Source of the DNA: Aggregatilineales bacterium
Lineage (GTDB): Bacteria; Chloroflexota; Anaerolineae; Aggregatilineales; Ch27
DNA length: 64,000 nt
Assembly (NCBI GenBank): GCA_029976005.1
Contig: JARKOQ010000208.1
Span: forward strand, 62,001-126,000
Direction of reading: 5' to 3'
Within the stretch, counting starts at the first letter, position 1. The number at the start of each line of letters is the position of its first letter. Below the pieces are notes generated by a model. It was not told where the DNA came from. It worked only from the letters and a program-made list of their open reading frames with translations, and did no database searches. Both the position numbers and the translations under genes were made by a program. Positions 7,343-14,409 of this stretch are shown one piece after another.

Positions 7343-8599
7343 TCAGCGATCGGCTGTCTGGGGCGCGGGCGCGGACTCCACGCTCGCCGCTTTGGATCGG
7401 AAGGCAGCAGAACGTGCCATGGCCGCGAAGCCGCCCGCCGAGAGCAGCGCCGCCAACGCGCCAAACCACCATGTCGCCGCCGGGGCGACGCGATCGTTGA
7501 GCAGGCCGCCGACGACCGGGCCGATACCCCCGCTGACCCGGTAGGAGAGGCTGTAGAGACCCATGTAACGGGCACGCATGTCCGCCGGGGAGAGGTCGGC
7601 GACCAGGGTCGTCGAGGTCGGCGAGATGAGCAGCTCCCCGGTCGTCATGATTACCATGCCCACCCAGAACGCCGGAAAGCTACTCCCCACGGCGTAGATG
7701 CCCACGCCCACGGTGTAGAACAGCCCGCTGACGGCCATGACGGCCAGCGGCGAATAGCGCTTCGAAATCCGGGTGACGGCATACTGGAAGAAGACGACCA
7801 TCAGGGCGTTGGTGGTCAGCAGCCAGCCGTACTGCGCTTCGGGGATGTTGAACTGCTCCTTGGCGTAGACCGCCAGCAGGGTGAAAACGAGCGAGGCGGC
7901 GATCTCCACCAGCAGGTAGACCCCCCAGAAGCTCATGAAGACCCGGTCGCGCAGGACGGGGCCATAACCCAGCCCCTGGCCGCCCGGCACGGTCAGCCCA
8001 CCGCCGTGCCTGATCTCCGGGGTCAGGGATTCGCGGATCACCACCAGGACGAGCAGCCCCATCACGATCTGGAAGATCGCGGCGATGAGGAAGGTCAGGT
8101 CGTAGGAGACGGCGACCAGGAATCCGCCAATCGCCGGGCCGATTGCGATTCCCACGTTGTGAGACATGCGCAGCAGGGCATAGGCTTCTATCCGTTCTTC
8201 CGGCGGGTGCAGGTCGGCGATCATGGCCTGGCTGCCGATGCGGAACAGCGCGCCGGCGATGCCGTACAGCGAGAGCAGGGCGGCCCAGCCGAGAAAGGTG
8301 CTGGTACCGATCATGACGATCAGCGCCGCGCCGCTGCCAACCAGGCCCACGACCATGCCCCATTTGCGCCCGGAGCGATCCATCGCCGGCCCGGCGATGG
8401 CCGTCCCGACCAGGGCGGTGATCGACTGGATCGTGAACAGCAGGGTGATTTCGGTCAGGGGCAGGCCGAGCTGCTGGCGGATGAAGATCGTCAGGAACGG
8501 CCAGACCAGGCTTTGCCCCGTCGAACTGATGAGGGTGCCCCAGAACAAGAGCCAGAATTGGGACGAATAGGTAACTTCGGAGGACTTGAACAGGCGCAT
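7343..8599 (-). CDS. MFS transporter
   Basis: This 418-residue integral membrane protein has about 12 predicted helices, a charged central loop, and the MFS cytoplasmic motif between helices 2 and 3 (GPAMDRSGRKWGMVVG). It also has motif-like GLYSLSYRVSGGIGPVVGG late in the chain. It is a secondary transporter, probably a drug or metabolite exporter of the DHA type, but the substrate is unknown. It lies 27 bases after the phzF-like gene and 30 bases before the exonuclease gene, so the three probably share a transcript. The ribosome-binding site is weak (GATCCTCTT-ATG). Confidence 0.9.
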   Translation of the reverse strand: MRLFKSSEVTYSSQFWLLFWGTLISSTGQSLVWPFLTIFIRQQLGLPLTEITLLFTIQSITALVGTAIAGPAMDRSGRKWGMVVGLVGSGAALIVMIGTSTFLGWAALLSLYGIAGALFRIGSQAMIADLHPPEERIEAYALLRMSHNVGIAIGPAIGGFLVAVSYDLTFLIAAIFQIVMGLLVLVVIRESLTPEIRHGGGLTVPGGQGLGYGPVLRDRVFMSFWGVYLLVEIAASLVFTLLAVYAKEQFNIPEAQYGWLLTTNALMVVFFQYAVTRISKRYSPLAVMAVSGLFYTVGVGIYAVGSSFPAFWVGMVIMTTGELLISPTSTTLVADLSPADMRARYMGLYSLSYRVSGGIGPVVGGLLNDRVAPAATWWFGALAALLSAGGFAAMARSAAFRSKAASVESAPAPQTADR

Positions 8600-8626
8600 A
8601 AGAGGATCGAATGCTTTCGGGATGTG

Positions 8627-9514
8627 CTAGAGAATCAGCTCGCCGGTGATGACCGTGACCGCCGTGCCGGCGATGCGCACGGCCGTGATCGCGTCCGGCG
8701 TGCCTTCCAATTCGACGTCGACCAGGCCGGGGCGGCCCATGATGTGGCCTTGCTCGACCGTGAAGATGGCCCGGTCGACCAGGCCATAGCGGTACAGGTA
8801 GCAGGCCATGCCGCCGGTCGCGGAGCCGGTCACGGGATCTTCGAAGACGTTGTCGCCGGGGGCGAAGTGGCGGGCGTGGGCGGCATTGCCAGGATCGAGC
8901 GTTTCCGGCGTGAAGACATGCAGGCTGAACCAGTCGCCGCCGGCATGCAGGGCCTTGAGCTTGCGCTCGTCGGCCTGGAGGCGGCGCAGGGCGTCCAGCG
9001 AGCGGACCGGGATCATGGCCTGGGGCGTGCCGGTGGAGACGGTCTGCGGCGCGACCCCCGGCAGGAGGTCTTCCACCCCCAGGCCGAGCGCCTCGGCATA
9101 GAGAGCCGGATCGAGCCGGGCCAGGAACTGGGGCGGGCGCTGGGTCATGATCACGCGCTGGGGAACGCCATCCCACAGGTCGATATCGACCGGCAGCACG
9201 CCGACCTTGAGTTCCTGGGTGACGCGCACGCGGCCCTCGCCCTGGATGCGGCCGACCTCGGCCAGGGTGTGAAAGGTGGCGATGGTGGGGTGTCCGGCCA
9301 GCGGAATCTCGCCAAAGGTGGTGAAAAAGCGAACCTTGAAGTCGGCCACGGCCGAGCGCATGACGAAAGCCGTCTCGGACAGATTCATCTCGATGGCGAT
9401 GGCCTGCATCTGCTCGTCGCTCAGGTCGTCGGCATCGAGGACGACCGCGGCCGGATTGCCGCCGAGCGCCTGGCGGGTGAAGGCGTCAACCTGGCGGAAG
9501 GGATAGCTGGGCAT
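8627..9514 (-). CDS. PhzF family isomerase/epimerase-like protein
   Basis: I took the ATG at 9514 (MPSYPFRQVDAF), 295 residues, because GAGGAG lies upstream and this is where the family begins. The protein has the two-lobed diaminopimelate-epimerase-like PhzF fold. GNPAAVVL is at about 19-26, the catalytic Glu47 lies in NLSETAFV, GEIPLAGHPTIATFH follows, and GSATGG is near residue 210. PhzF isomerises dihydro-3-hydroxyanthranilate in phenazine synthesis, but most homologues have other, unknown substrates. No phenazine genes are present, so the specific reaction is open. It is the first gene of the leftward group that includes the MFS transporter. Confidence 0.88.
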   Translation of the reverse strand: MPSYPFRQVDAFTRQALGGNPAAVVLDADDLSDEQMQAIAIEMNLSETAFVMRSAVADFKVRFFTTFGEIPLAGHPTIATFHTLAEVGRIQGEGRVRVTQELKVGVLPVDIDLWDGVPQRVIMTQRPPQFLARLDPALYAEALGLGVEDLLPGVAPQTVSTGTPQAMIPVRSLDALRRLQADERKLKALHAGGDWFSLHVFTPETLDPGNAAHARHFAPGDNVFEDPVTGSATGGMACYLYRYGLVDRAIFTVEQGHIMGRPGLVDVELEGTPDAITAVRIAGTAVTVITGELIL

Positions 9515-10011
9515 GGGGGGATTGCTCCTCGACACAGGCGGGGAAAAACCGCCCGCAAGAAAGCGCACGACCTATGAACATACCAGACTTCGGGCGGAAC
9601 GACGAGTTTCCTTGCATGCTAGATCGGTGTATAGTAAGGCATGACAGATCATCACCGATCCGTTTTGGGAGCGGAAGGTTAGTGCTCTGGCCGTATGGTG
9701 AAATTCATCGACATTCGGGGTGGTTCCGGCCCGGCGGGCGATTGGCCGTGGAGAAACACCCATGCGGGACCAGGTCATAATAGATTTGCGATAGTCGCGC
9801 CTCAAGCTCGTAGAAACAGTAAATATCCTCTTTGCTCGACATAGAAACGCTTATCTGGGTGGTGCAGCCGTCCCCCGGCCGGTGGGATGCGGGGGCAACC
9901 TTTGACCATGCCGGTTCGGTTTCTATGGCCGGTTGGCGCTGGCCGGTGGCTTGCAGCGGCCAGCATGGCCGGGCGTGATGCAGGGTGTAACCTGGAGAAA
10001 AAGAGGACGCC
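9515..10011. other. 497-base gap between divergent genes, no convincing gene
   Basis: This region separates the phzF-like gene and the anmK-like gene. A TATAGT hexamer at about 9635 (rightward) is a possible -10 with a poor -35 (TTTCCT, 17-base spacer). Closer to anmK there is a GC-rich hairpin with arms GCTGGCC/GGCCAGC at 9938-9964. Short ORFs in all frames lack ribosome-binding sites and look random. The anmK ribosome-binding site (GGAGAAAAAGAGGA) occupies the right end. Confidence 0.5.
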
Positions 10012-11181
10012 ATGATCGTGGTTGGATTGATGTCTGGGGCCGCGGCGGATGGCATCGAGGTGGCGGTGTGCGAAATCGTCGGGGCGCCTCCCGGCCTGCG
10101 CGCCGAGGTCCTCTCCTCGCTGAATATCCCCTGGCCGCTGGAAATCCAGAAGATGGCGGAAAAAGCGGGCGAGCCAGGTCCGATTGATGTCGCCGATCTG
10201 TGCCTGCTGGATGTCGCCATCGGCGAGGCGTTCGCGGCTGCCGCACTGGAGGGCATTGCCCATGTGGGCTACTATCCGGAGCAAATCGATCTGATCGGCT
10301 TGCAAGGGCAGAACGTGCGCCACGAGGTCCGCGAGGATGGGCACGTCGAGACCTCGCTGCACCTGGGCCAGGCCGCGATCGTGACCGAGTGGACGGGCAT
10401 CACGACCGTGAGCGATTTCCGCCAGCGGGACGTGGCGGCCGGCGGGCAGGGCGCGCCCCTGCTGGGGTTCGTCGACTGGCTGCTGGTGCGCCATCCCCAT
10501 CGTTTTCGGGCCGTGCACTACCTCAACGATATCGCCAGCGTGTCGTTCCTGCCGCCGCTCAGCCAGCCGGAGCTGGCCCCGGTGGCCTTCGATATCGGGC
10601 CGGGCACGGTGCTGCTCGACTATGCCCAGGCCCGGCTGGATGAGTACCACCAGCCCAATGGGCACAGCCTTAGCGGCGTGATCGACGAATCGCTGCTGCG
10701 CAGCCTGATGGGGCATCCCTATCTCCACCGGCGGCCGCCCAAGACGGTCGGCCACCTGACCTTTGGCCGGGCGGTGGTGGAAGACCTGTGGCGCGAGGCG
10801 GGGGCGGCCGGGTTGTCTCCGGCGACGATCATGGAGACGTTCACAACTTTCGTGGTGGAGAGCATGCGGGAGGCGTACCAGCGCTTCGCGCCCGGCCCGA
10901 TCGAGGAGATCATCCTGACCGGCAAGGGGCGGCGCTACCCGCATCTGATGCAGCTCGTGCGGGGCATGTTCGCGCCGGTGCCGGTGCTGTCGCACGAGGA
11001 CATCGGGATGGATTCGGAGAGCAAGGAGGCCCTGGGCGTGGCGGTGCTGGCCTATGAGGCGTGGCACAACCGGCCCGGCACGCTGCCTTCCTTGACCGGC
11101 GTGCAGCGCGCGACCCCGCTGGGGGCGATCATCCCTGGGCCGAACTTCCAGACGCTGCTCAAGGAGACCTGGCAGGCCTGA
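10012..11181 (+). CDS. anmK: Anhydro-N-acetylmuramic acid kinase-like protein (divergent)
   Basis: AnmK phosphorylates and hydrolyses 1,6-anhydroMurNAc during cell-wall recycling. This 389-residue protein keeps the N-terminal nucleotide loop as GLMSGAAADG (5-14; canonical is GLMSGTSxDG). It also keeps the catalytic-region motif DFRQRDVAAGGQGAPL (about 138-153). The motif usually reading NIGGIAN is replaced by LNDIASVSFLPP, and the later phosphate loop reads DIGPGTVLLD instead of DTGPGN. The C-terminal LTGKGRRYPHL replaces the usual GGGxxN. These changes make a divergent or reassigned sugar kinase possible. It stands alone with a good ribosome-binding site and a strong hairpin after it. Confidence 0.8.
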   Translation: MIVVGLMSGAAADGIEVAVCEIVGAPPGLRAEVLSSLNIPWPLEIQKMAEKAGEPGPIDVADLCLLDVAIGEAFAAAALEGIAHVGYYPEQIDLIGLQGQNVRHEVREDGHVETSLHLGQAAIVTEWTGITTVSDFRQRDVAAGGQGAPLLGFVDWLLVRHPHRFRAVHYLNDIASVSFLPPLSQPELAPVAFDIGPGTVLLDYAQARLDEYHQPNGHSLSGVIDESLLRSLMGHPYLHRRPPKTVGHLTFGRAVVEDLWREAGAAGLSPATIMETFTTFVVESMREAYQRFAPGPIEEIILTGKGRRYPHLMQLVRGMFAPVPVLSHEDIGMDSESKEALGVAVLAYEAWHNRPGTLPSLTGVQRATPLGAIIPGPNFQTLLKETWQA

Positions 11182-11204
11182 GCGGCCAGAGTCCGGACAA
11201 CAAA

Positions 11205-11240
11205 ACACGGGCGCTTGCGATTATCCGCAAGCGCCCGTGT
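11205..11240. terminator. Strong 15-bp hairpin terminator between convergent genes
   Basis: ACACGGGCGCTTGCG (11205-11219) and its exact complement (11226-11240) form a 15-bp stem with a 6-base loop. The T-rich tail (TTTTGTTG) is on the minus strand, so it mainly ends the SH3-like gene. It probably also stops anmK transcripts. Confidence 0.85.
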
Positions 11241-11251
11241 CGATTCAATGG

Positions 11252-12430
11252 CTAACCGATCGGCTCGGCCCGTTCGGGGGCGGTAGTTCCGGCCAGACCG
11301 CGATAGCTCAGGATCGCCGCCGCGCCGTTCGCGCCGCGCACCCAGTCCACGAAAGTTCGGGTGCTGGTGTTGGGGCTGCCGCTGATGCAGAAGTTCAGGG
11401 TGTGGGCCGCCGATCCGCTGTACAGGGTGGCAACCGGGACTGTCACGGCCGCGCCGCAGCCCGCGTCCACGGCCATGCTCAGGTCGACCACACCGACCTC
11501 GACCGCATTCGCCCCCTGCGCGTTGTTGGAGCAGATCAGGCCGGTGGCGCGGGCCGGGCTGCGCTGGACGAGGTAGTTCACCAGGGCCAGCGGCGAGCAG
11601 TCCCCACCCAGGACCATGCCGAAACGCCCCACCGGGGCGGCGGGGACGCTGGTGGGGGCGGCGGCAGCGGGCGCCTCGGTGGCCTCGACGGTGACTTCCG
11701 CGACGGCCGCCGGAGCCTGGACGGTGGCGGTCAGGGTCGGGACGACCTGCGGAGCAACGGGGGCATCCAGCACCGGGGCGGGCGGCGGCGGGACGAGAAT
11801 CCCATCGGCGGAAGGCGTCGAGCGCGGCAGGGCGAAGGCCTGCTCGCGGGTGTAGACGCGCACCCGATCCACGAAGCCATACAGGGCCAGCCCCTCGATC
11901 TGCGGCAGCCAGGCCTGGCCGGTGGTCGTTTCCACGAGCCAGTACCAGGTATCCGTGCCGCTGAAGTAGCTGCGGGCGACGATCGGGAAACTGGAATCGG
12001 TCAGAGCACGGCCGAGCACTTGCCCGCCGGGATTGGGCACGGCATAGCCCGCCATCGGCTGGCCCACGACGATCGCGCGCGGCTCCTCCAACATGCCAAA
12101 TTCGGAGACGATGGGCACGCCCCGGAAGCTGTTGCGGGTGACCACGAACTCGTTGCTGACCCAGCCGGTGCCGAACTCGGAGACGACCTGCCACCAGGTC
12201 CGGTCGCTGGTGCGGCCGATGACGGGCAGGATCGTGCCGCCGGGGTGGGTGCCCTGGATGGCATATTCCGGGCCGGGGCCGGTGCGCTGGTTGAGCGCGC
12301 TGGTATCCACCACGACCACGGGGCCGCCCTGGCCGAGCGGACCGGCCAGAGCCAGCGGGACGGCGATCAAGAGGGCTGCCAGGCACAGCAGCACCAGTCC
12401 GGGTTGGGTCCATTTCGCGTAGATGGGCAT
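11252..12430 (-). CDS. Secreted protein with SH3-like repeats and a Cys-containing C-terminal domain
   Basis: The frame starts at ATG 12430 behind AGGGGGAATGTG (a GTG one codon earlier is possible) and gives 392 residues. A signal peptide or N-terminal anchor (LVLLCLAALLIAVPLALAG) is followed by two bacterial SH3-like modules (about 38-100 and 115-185). These contain LNQRTGPGPEYAIQGTHPGG, WWQVVSEFGTGWVSNEFV and a second WYWLVETTTGQAWL. A Pro/Ala/Val-rich linker (about 210-265) leads to a C-terminal domain with Cys pairs (GGDCSPLALVNYL, GLICSNN, DAGCGAAV, FCISGS). SH3b modules usually bind cell-wall peptides, so an envelope-associated role is likely. No enzymatic motif is seen. Confidence 0.78.
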   Translation of the reverse strand: MPIYAKWTQPGLVLLCLAALLIAVPLALAGPLGQGGPVVVVDTSALNQRTGPGPEYAIQGTHPGGTILPVIGRTSDRTWWQVVSEFGTGWVSNEFVVTRNSFRGVPIVSEFGMLEEPRAIVVGQPMAGYAVPNPGGQVLGRALTDSSFPIVARSYFSGTDTWYWLVETTTGQAWLPQIEGLALYGFVDRVRVYTREQAFALPRSTPSADGILVPPPPAPVLDAPVAPQVVPTLTATVQAPAAVAEVTVEATEAPAAAAPTSVPAAPVGRFGMVLGGDCSPLALVNYLVQRSPARATGLICSNNAQGANAVEVGVVDLSMAVDAGCGAAVTVPVATLYSGSAAHTLNFCISGSPNTSTRTFVDWVRGANGAAAILSYRGLAGTTAPERAEPIG

Positions 12431-12586
12431 CACATTCCCCCTGGGTTGTCGAGACGGATAAAGCCTTGGGTTGGCGCGAAGGCGTCGCGCACGCCTTCAG
12501 TATAGATCAATTTGAAATTTCGCGTGCGGGCGCGAGGCGGGTGCATTGCGGGGGGGCGGGCGCGGCGATCGACGTTTCAATGCAAC

Positions 12587-12649
12587 ACGGATTGGATGGA
12601 TGAACGCGGTTTTCTTGAAGGAAAGGCCGTGTAGACCCGTCCAATCCGT
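12587..12649. repeat. Inverted repeat ACGGATTGGATGG / CCGTCCAATCCGT
   Basis: Thirteen-base arms (12587-12599 and 12637-12649) are reverse complements apart from one G-T pair, with a 37-base centre. The gap 12431-12686 otherwise holds no gene. A related sequence (TCAACACAGATAACATGGATG) lies near 36700. It looks like a dispersed intergenic repeat. Confidence 0.55.
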
Positions 12650-12686
12650 AGACTGCGAGTTGAGTAAGCCGGGGCAAGCGCCTGGG

Positions 12687-13607
12687 TCAGCGGCTCTGGT
12701 CGGGGGCGGGCTGCCACAGGCGCTCCCACAGGCCGACGCCTTCCGGGGCGAGGCGGGCGGCATAGTGGGCCAGGGCGCGGCGGGCCAGGCTTTCGGTCCC
12801 GAAGAGCATGGGGAGCTGCGACCGGTAGTCCAGCACGGCGTCGACCTTGGCAGCCAGGTTGATGGCGTACAGGTTGGCCAGCCAGCGCTCGCCCTGGGCG
12901 ATCCGGCTGGCGACCAGGGTCAGGCGCGGCCCGCTGTGGAGGCCGGGGAGGCTCTGCAGGCGGGCAACCGGCAGGGCGAGCCGTCCGCCACTGTAGCCCT
13001 GCGCGGCAGGCAGGCGCTCGGAGAACGCGGCCAACAGACGCAGGATCGGCGGGGCCAGGTTGCCCAGCAGGACATAAGGCATGTCCTCGTAGAAGCAGAC
13101 CGGCCCTGGCGTTCGCCGTGCAGCCGTGTAGACCAGGGCGTGATCGACATGCACGCCGATCCCCAGCGGCGCGTAGAACATCGCGTCGGGATTGTCGCGG
13201 CGCAGATCACGCAGCAGGCGGCCGATCTGTACCTGAAGCCGGGCGTCGCTCTGCGCAATCCGGCCGAAATAGTTCAACCCTCGATAGAGGAAGCGACCGT
13301 TTTTACCCCGGCGGTAGAGCGCGCCCTGCCAGCCCATGTGGCGGTAGTCCGCGCCCAGGCGACGCAGGGCGGTGCTGTCCTCGATGCGGCGGACGGCGAA
13401 CGGATCGATCCCGCTGCATCCCCAGGCGGCGTGCATCCGGCGCAGGTGCGCGGGCAGATTGTCGGGTTCCAGACCCGCCGTGAACATGGTCACGACCAGC
13501 ACGCGCTCGCCGCGCGCGGTCTGGGTGGCGATCAGGCCGCCGCAGGACAGCGCGGCGTCATCCAGGTGAGGCGACAAATAAATGTGGTCCCAATGTTCGT
13601 GGTTCAT
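12687..13607 (-). CDS. PIG-L family deacetylase
   Basis: The start is the ATG at 13607 (MNHEHWDHIYLSPHLDD), which overlaps the stop of the upstream GNAT gene as ATGA; a longer upstream frame is a shadow of that gene. The 306-residue protein has the zinc-site signature SPHLDDAALSCGG near the N-terminus and a second metal-ligand region PLGIGVHVDHALVY. PIG-L enzymes remove acetyl groups from N-acetylglucosaminyl conjugates such as GlcNAc-inositol or bacillithiol precursors. Many have other or unknown substrates. The C-terminal part carries no other recognised domain. Translational coupling to the acetyltransferase suggests a shared pathway. Confidence 0.9.
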   Translation of the reverse strand: MNHEHWDHIYLSPHLDDAALSCGGLIATQTARGERVLVVTMFTAGLEPDNLPAHLRRMHAAWGCSGIDPFAVRRIEDSTALRRLGADYRHMGWQGALYRRGKNGRFLYRGLNYFGRIAQSDARLQVQIGRLLRDLRRDNPDAMFYAPLGIGVHVDHALVYTAARRTPGPVCFYEDMPYVLLGNLAPPILRLLAAFSERLPAAQGYSGGRLALPVARLQSLPGLHSGPRLTLVASRIAQGERWLANLYAINLAAKVDAVLDYRSQLPMLFGTESLARRALAHYAARLAPEGVGLWERLWQPAPDQSR

Positions 13608-14257
13608 GACGCGATCGGCGTATCCAATGCTTTTCGGACGCGAATAATCCCCGCTGTGCGAAACAGCGGCCAGGTCAGCGGGGCAACCCAGTAATTGCGG
13701 TGGATGATGGCCCAGCCCTGCTGCCGGAACAGCCCGCCCACGCGATAATTGCTGCTCATCACGTCGGCCACCAGCCCCTTGAGGCCCAGCCGCCGGCATT
13801 CCTCGTATATCAGCGGGGCGGCCTGGGTGGCGATGCCCTGGCGGCGGTGGGCCGGGGCGACCACGAGGTTGTCCAGGTAGGCTTCGTCCGGCGCGACGCG
13901 CGGCCCGATGGATCGGCGCAGCACCGCCACCGCCCACCAGGCACGCCAGCGGCCCGCTTCAGACTGCAATACGTCCCTGGCGGCCTGATAGTTGCGCGCG
14001 GTCGGGGTGGTGGATGCCAGGCGGAGGGTCAGCGTGGCGACGACGGCCCCTTCCATCTCGACGACATAGATCGGGCCAGGGCACAGGATGCCGGCCGGCA
14101 GGAGGGCGAGCATGCGCCGGGCGCGGTCATGCGCCGACCAGCCCAGGGCCACGGCGTACTTGCCGCGAAAGGCGTGGGCCAGGAGGTCCGCGATGGCCGG
14201 GTCATCGTCCGGGGTGGCGCGCCGCAGGCGCAGGGGAGGGAGAGCGTCCATCACCAT
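13604..14257 (-). CDS. GNAT family N-acetyltransferase
   Basis: This 217-residue cytoplasmic protein has a GNAT core. LRLRRATPDDDPAIADLLAHAF marks the N-terminal strand and helix. The acetyl-CoA-binding segment LDNLVVAPAHRRQGIATQAAPLIYEE contains the R/Q-x-x-G-x-A motif (RRQGIA). Late motif SSNYRVGGLFRQQGWAIIHR is also typical. It starts at ATG 14257 after GGAACGAATGTT. The stop overlaps the start of the PIG-L deacetylase gene by four bases, so the pair is translationally coupled. An acetyl-transfer and de-acetylation pair acting on one small molecule is an attractive but unproven reading. Confidence 0.87.
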   Translation of the reverse strand: MVMDALPPLRLRRATPDDDPAIADLLAHAFRGKYAVALGWSAHDRARRMLALLPAGILCPGPIYVVEMEGAVVATLTLRLASTTPTARNYQAARDVLQSEAGRWRAWWAVAVLRRSIGPRVAPDEAYLDNLVVAPAHRRQGIATQAAPLIYEECRRLGLKGLVADVMSSNYRVGGLFRQQGWAIIHRNYWVAPLTWPLFRTAGIIRVRKALDTPIAS

Positions 14258-14362
14258 AACATTCGTTCCAAAATACTTTCAAGCCCAATTTTATACCCAC
14301 TTGGCGCGGGTGCGTTACAATCTACCTGATCTGTTCCCGAAAATCGAGTGTTTGTGCCGTCC

Positions 14363-14390
14363 GGGGGAGTGGCGGACGCCATCCCCCGTT
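14363..14390 (+). terminator. GC-rich hairpin in the leader of the ABC export operon
   Basis: GGGGGAGTGGCG and CGCCATCCCCC pair with one bulged G and are followed by GTTTGTCTT. It lies 20 bases before the first permease gene. It could be an attenuator or a weak terminator; a TACAAT hexamer at about 14317 is the nearest promoter-like element. Confidence 0.35.
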
Positions 14391-14409
14391 TGTCTTGAGC
14401 CGGAAACCC

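Noticed and set aside
6653-9577. 974-codon rightward open frame across the exonuclease, MFS and phzF-like genes
   Set aside because: The three leftward genes have clear families, starts and spacing; the rightward translation is low-complexity.
9572-9805. 77-codon leftward ORF in the gap before anmK
   Set aside because: No ribosome-binding site, no recognisable composition, and partial overlap with a possible promoter.
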